From NCBI GenBank assembly GCA_010027295.1, contig RGVM01000118.1, forward strand, positions 1 to 7,423: DNA of 7,423 bases, read 5' to 3'. Origin of the DNA: Chitinophagia bacterium. GTDB lineage: Bacteria; Bacteroidota; Bacteroidia; Chitinophagales; Chitinophagaceae. Shown here one piece after another: positions 6,678 to 7,423 of this stretch; position 1 is the first letter of the stretch, and each line of letters opens with the position of its first letter. The position numbers and the translations under genes were made by a program. The notes beneath the pieces are model-generated. The model did not search any database, was not told the DNA's origin, and saw nothing but the letters and a program-made list of their open reading frames with translations.

Positions 6678-7423
6678 ATGCGTCGAGCCGATTTCCGCGC
6701 CCTCCGGACCGTCACGGCCCTGCTGCTCCTGCCTGCGCTCCTCCGGGCGCAGTCCGACGTTCTCTTGCAGGGCGTCGTGTACGACTCCACCCGCATGCGG
6801 GTCATCCCCTCCGTCCGCGTCGCCAGCACCGGCGGCCGGGTGGCCTATACAGACACCCTCGGCCAGTACCGCATCCTCGTGGCGCCCAAAGACTCTGTCT
6901 CCTTCACCTACCGGGGACGCACCACCAACCTCTTCCCCGTCCGCGACATCCGCTACCCGCAGGGCTTTGACATCTCGCTGCAGGTGACCATCGCCGACCC
7001 CTACAAAACCCTCAAGGAAGTCATCGTCATCAAGAAAACCTACCGCCAGGACTCGGTGGAGAACCGGGAACGCTACCGAAAGGTCTTCGACTTCGAGCGG
7101 GGCGTCACCGTCAACAGCGGCGGCTTCGACGGCGGCGCCGGACTCGACCCCAACAGCATCATCAACCTCTTCCGCTTCCGATGGCGCAAGAGCATGACGA
7201 GCTTCCAGAACCGGCTGCTGGCGGAAGAGGCCGAGAAGTTCGTCAACCACCGCTTCACCAAGCCGCTTGTGAAGAACCTCACAGGCCTGGAGGGCGAGGA
7301 CCTCGACCACTTCATGATCGTCTACCGACCCTCCTACGAGTTCACGGCCATGACGACGGAATACCAGTTCTATCAGTATATCCTCGACGCCTCACGCCTC
7401 TACCGGAAAGGCGTCATGCCGGG
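6678..7423 (+). CDS. Exported protein with CarboxypepD_reg-like domain, Bacteroidota conserved hypothetical (C-terminus beyond window)
   Basis: The frame from the ATG at 6678 stays open to the right edge, giving 248 residues. A signal peptide covers about 1-24 (ALLLLPALLRA), with no lipobox cysteine. Residues about 28-104 form a carboxypeptidase-regulatory-like beta domain (QGVVYDS, VIPSVRVAST, TDTLGQYRILV, DSVSFTYRG), the fold also used at the N-terminus of TonB-dependent SusC-like proteins. After it come a basic, Arg-rich central part and a helical region with NSIINLFRFRWRK (159-171), EKFVNHRFTKPLVKNLTGL (186-204) and FMIVYRPSYEF (212-222), which I recognise from Bacteroidota conserved proteins of about 260-280 residues, so little is probably missing. 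There is no room for a TonB-dependent barrel and no protease motif is seen. In-frame ATG 6645 and TTG 6669 are alternative starts; 6678 best fits the signal peptide. It follows purN by 51 bases without a promoter or terminator. Function unknown. Confidence 0.85.
   Translation, partial: MRRADFRALRTVTALLLLPALLRAQSDVLLQGVVYDSTRMRVIPSVRVASTGGRVAYTDTLGQYRILVAPKDSVSFTYRGRTTNLFPVRDIRYPQGFDISLQVTIADPYKTLKEVIVIKKTYRQDSVENRERYRKVFDFERGVTVNSGGFDGGAGLDPNSIINLFRFRWRKSMTSFQNRLLAEEAEKFVNHRFTKPLVKNLTGLEGEDLDHFMIVYRPSYEFTAMTTEYQFYQYILDASRLYRKGVMP

Noticed and set aside
6072..7310. Minus-strand open frame of 412 codons opposite purN and the last gene
   Set aside because: It spans two genes on the other strand whose motifs are intact, and the translation is a typical GC-rich shadow.

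Overview
The window looks like chromosomal DNA from a GC-rich member of the phylum Bacteroidota, possibly Chitinophagales/Chitinophagaceae. The basis is the ActA-ActB-ActC gene order of alternative complex III (ACIII), a DUF6787-type small membrane protein, a lipid-free exported CarboxypepD_reg-like protein of a Bacteroidota type, mostly absent Shine-Dalgarno sequences, and a Bacteroidota-type -7 promoter element (TAnnTTTG). Strong G/C bias at third codon positions produces many long antisense open frames, which I treat as shadows.

Minus strand, positions 5551 to 1 (left three quarters): the start of an ACIII operon, read right to left. A promoter at about 5519-5551 drives actA (5473-4217), a membrane-anchored cytochrome with one N-terminal haem and five C-terminal haems. 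A 78-base gap with a perfect GC-rich hairpin follows. Then comes actB (4138-977), a fusion of a molybdopterin-oxidoreductase-like domain and a four-cluster iron-sulfur domain, with a Tat-type signal. After a 41-base gap comes actC (935 to beyond the left edge), an NrfD-type quinol-binding membrane subunit cut by the window. ACIII is a quinol:cytochrome c / quinol:oxygen-reductase partner that replaces the bc1 complex. Quinol oxidised at ActC would pass electrons through the ActB clusters to the ActA haems and on to a haem-copper oxidase. The remaining subunits (actD, actE, actF) and oxidase genes, if present, would lie beyond the left edge and cannot be seen.

Plus strand, positions 5708 to 7423 (right quarter): a divergent, tightly packed group. 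It holds a DUF6787 two-helix membrane protein (5708-6040), purN for phosphoribosylglycinamide formyltransferase (6042-6626, one base after the previous stop), and an exported protein with a carboxypeptidase-regulatory-like domain (6678 to beyond the right edge).

No gene-free stretch reaches 300 bases; the longest gap is the 234-base divergent promoter region between 5474 and 5707. I saw no RNA genes, mobile elements, CRISPR arrays or defence genes. I do not think the window holds an undescribed system. The points worth a second look are details of a known respiratory complex and its expression signals.
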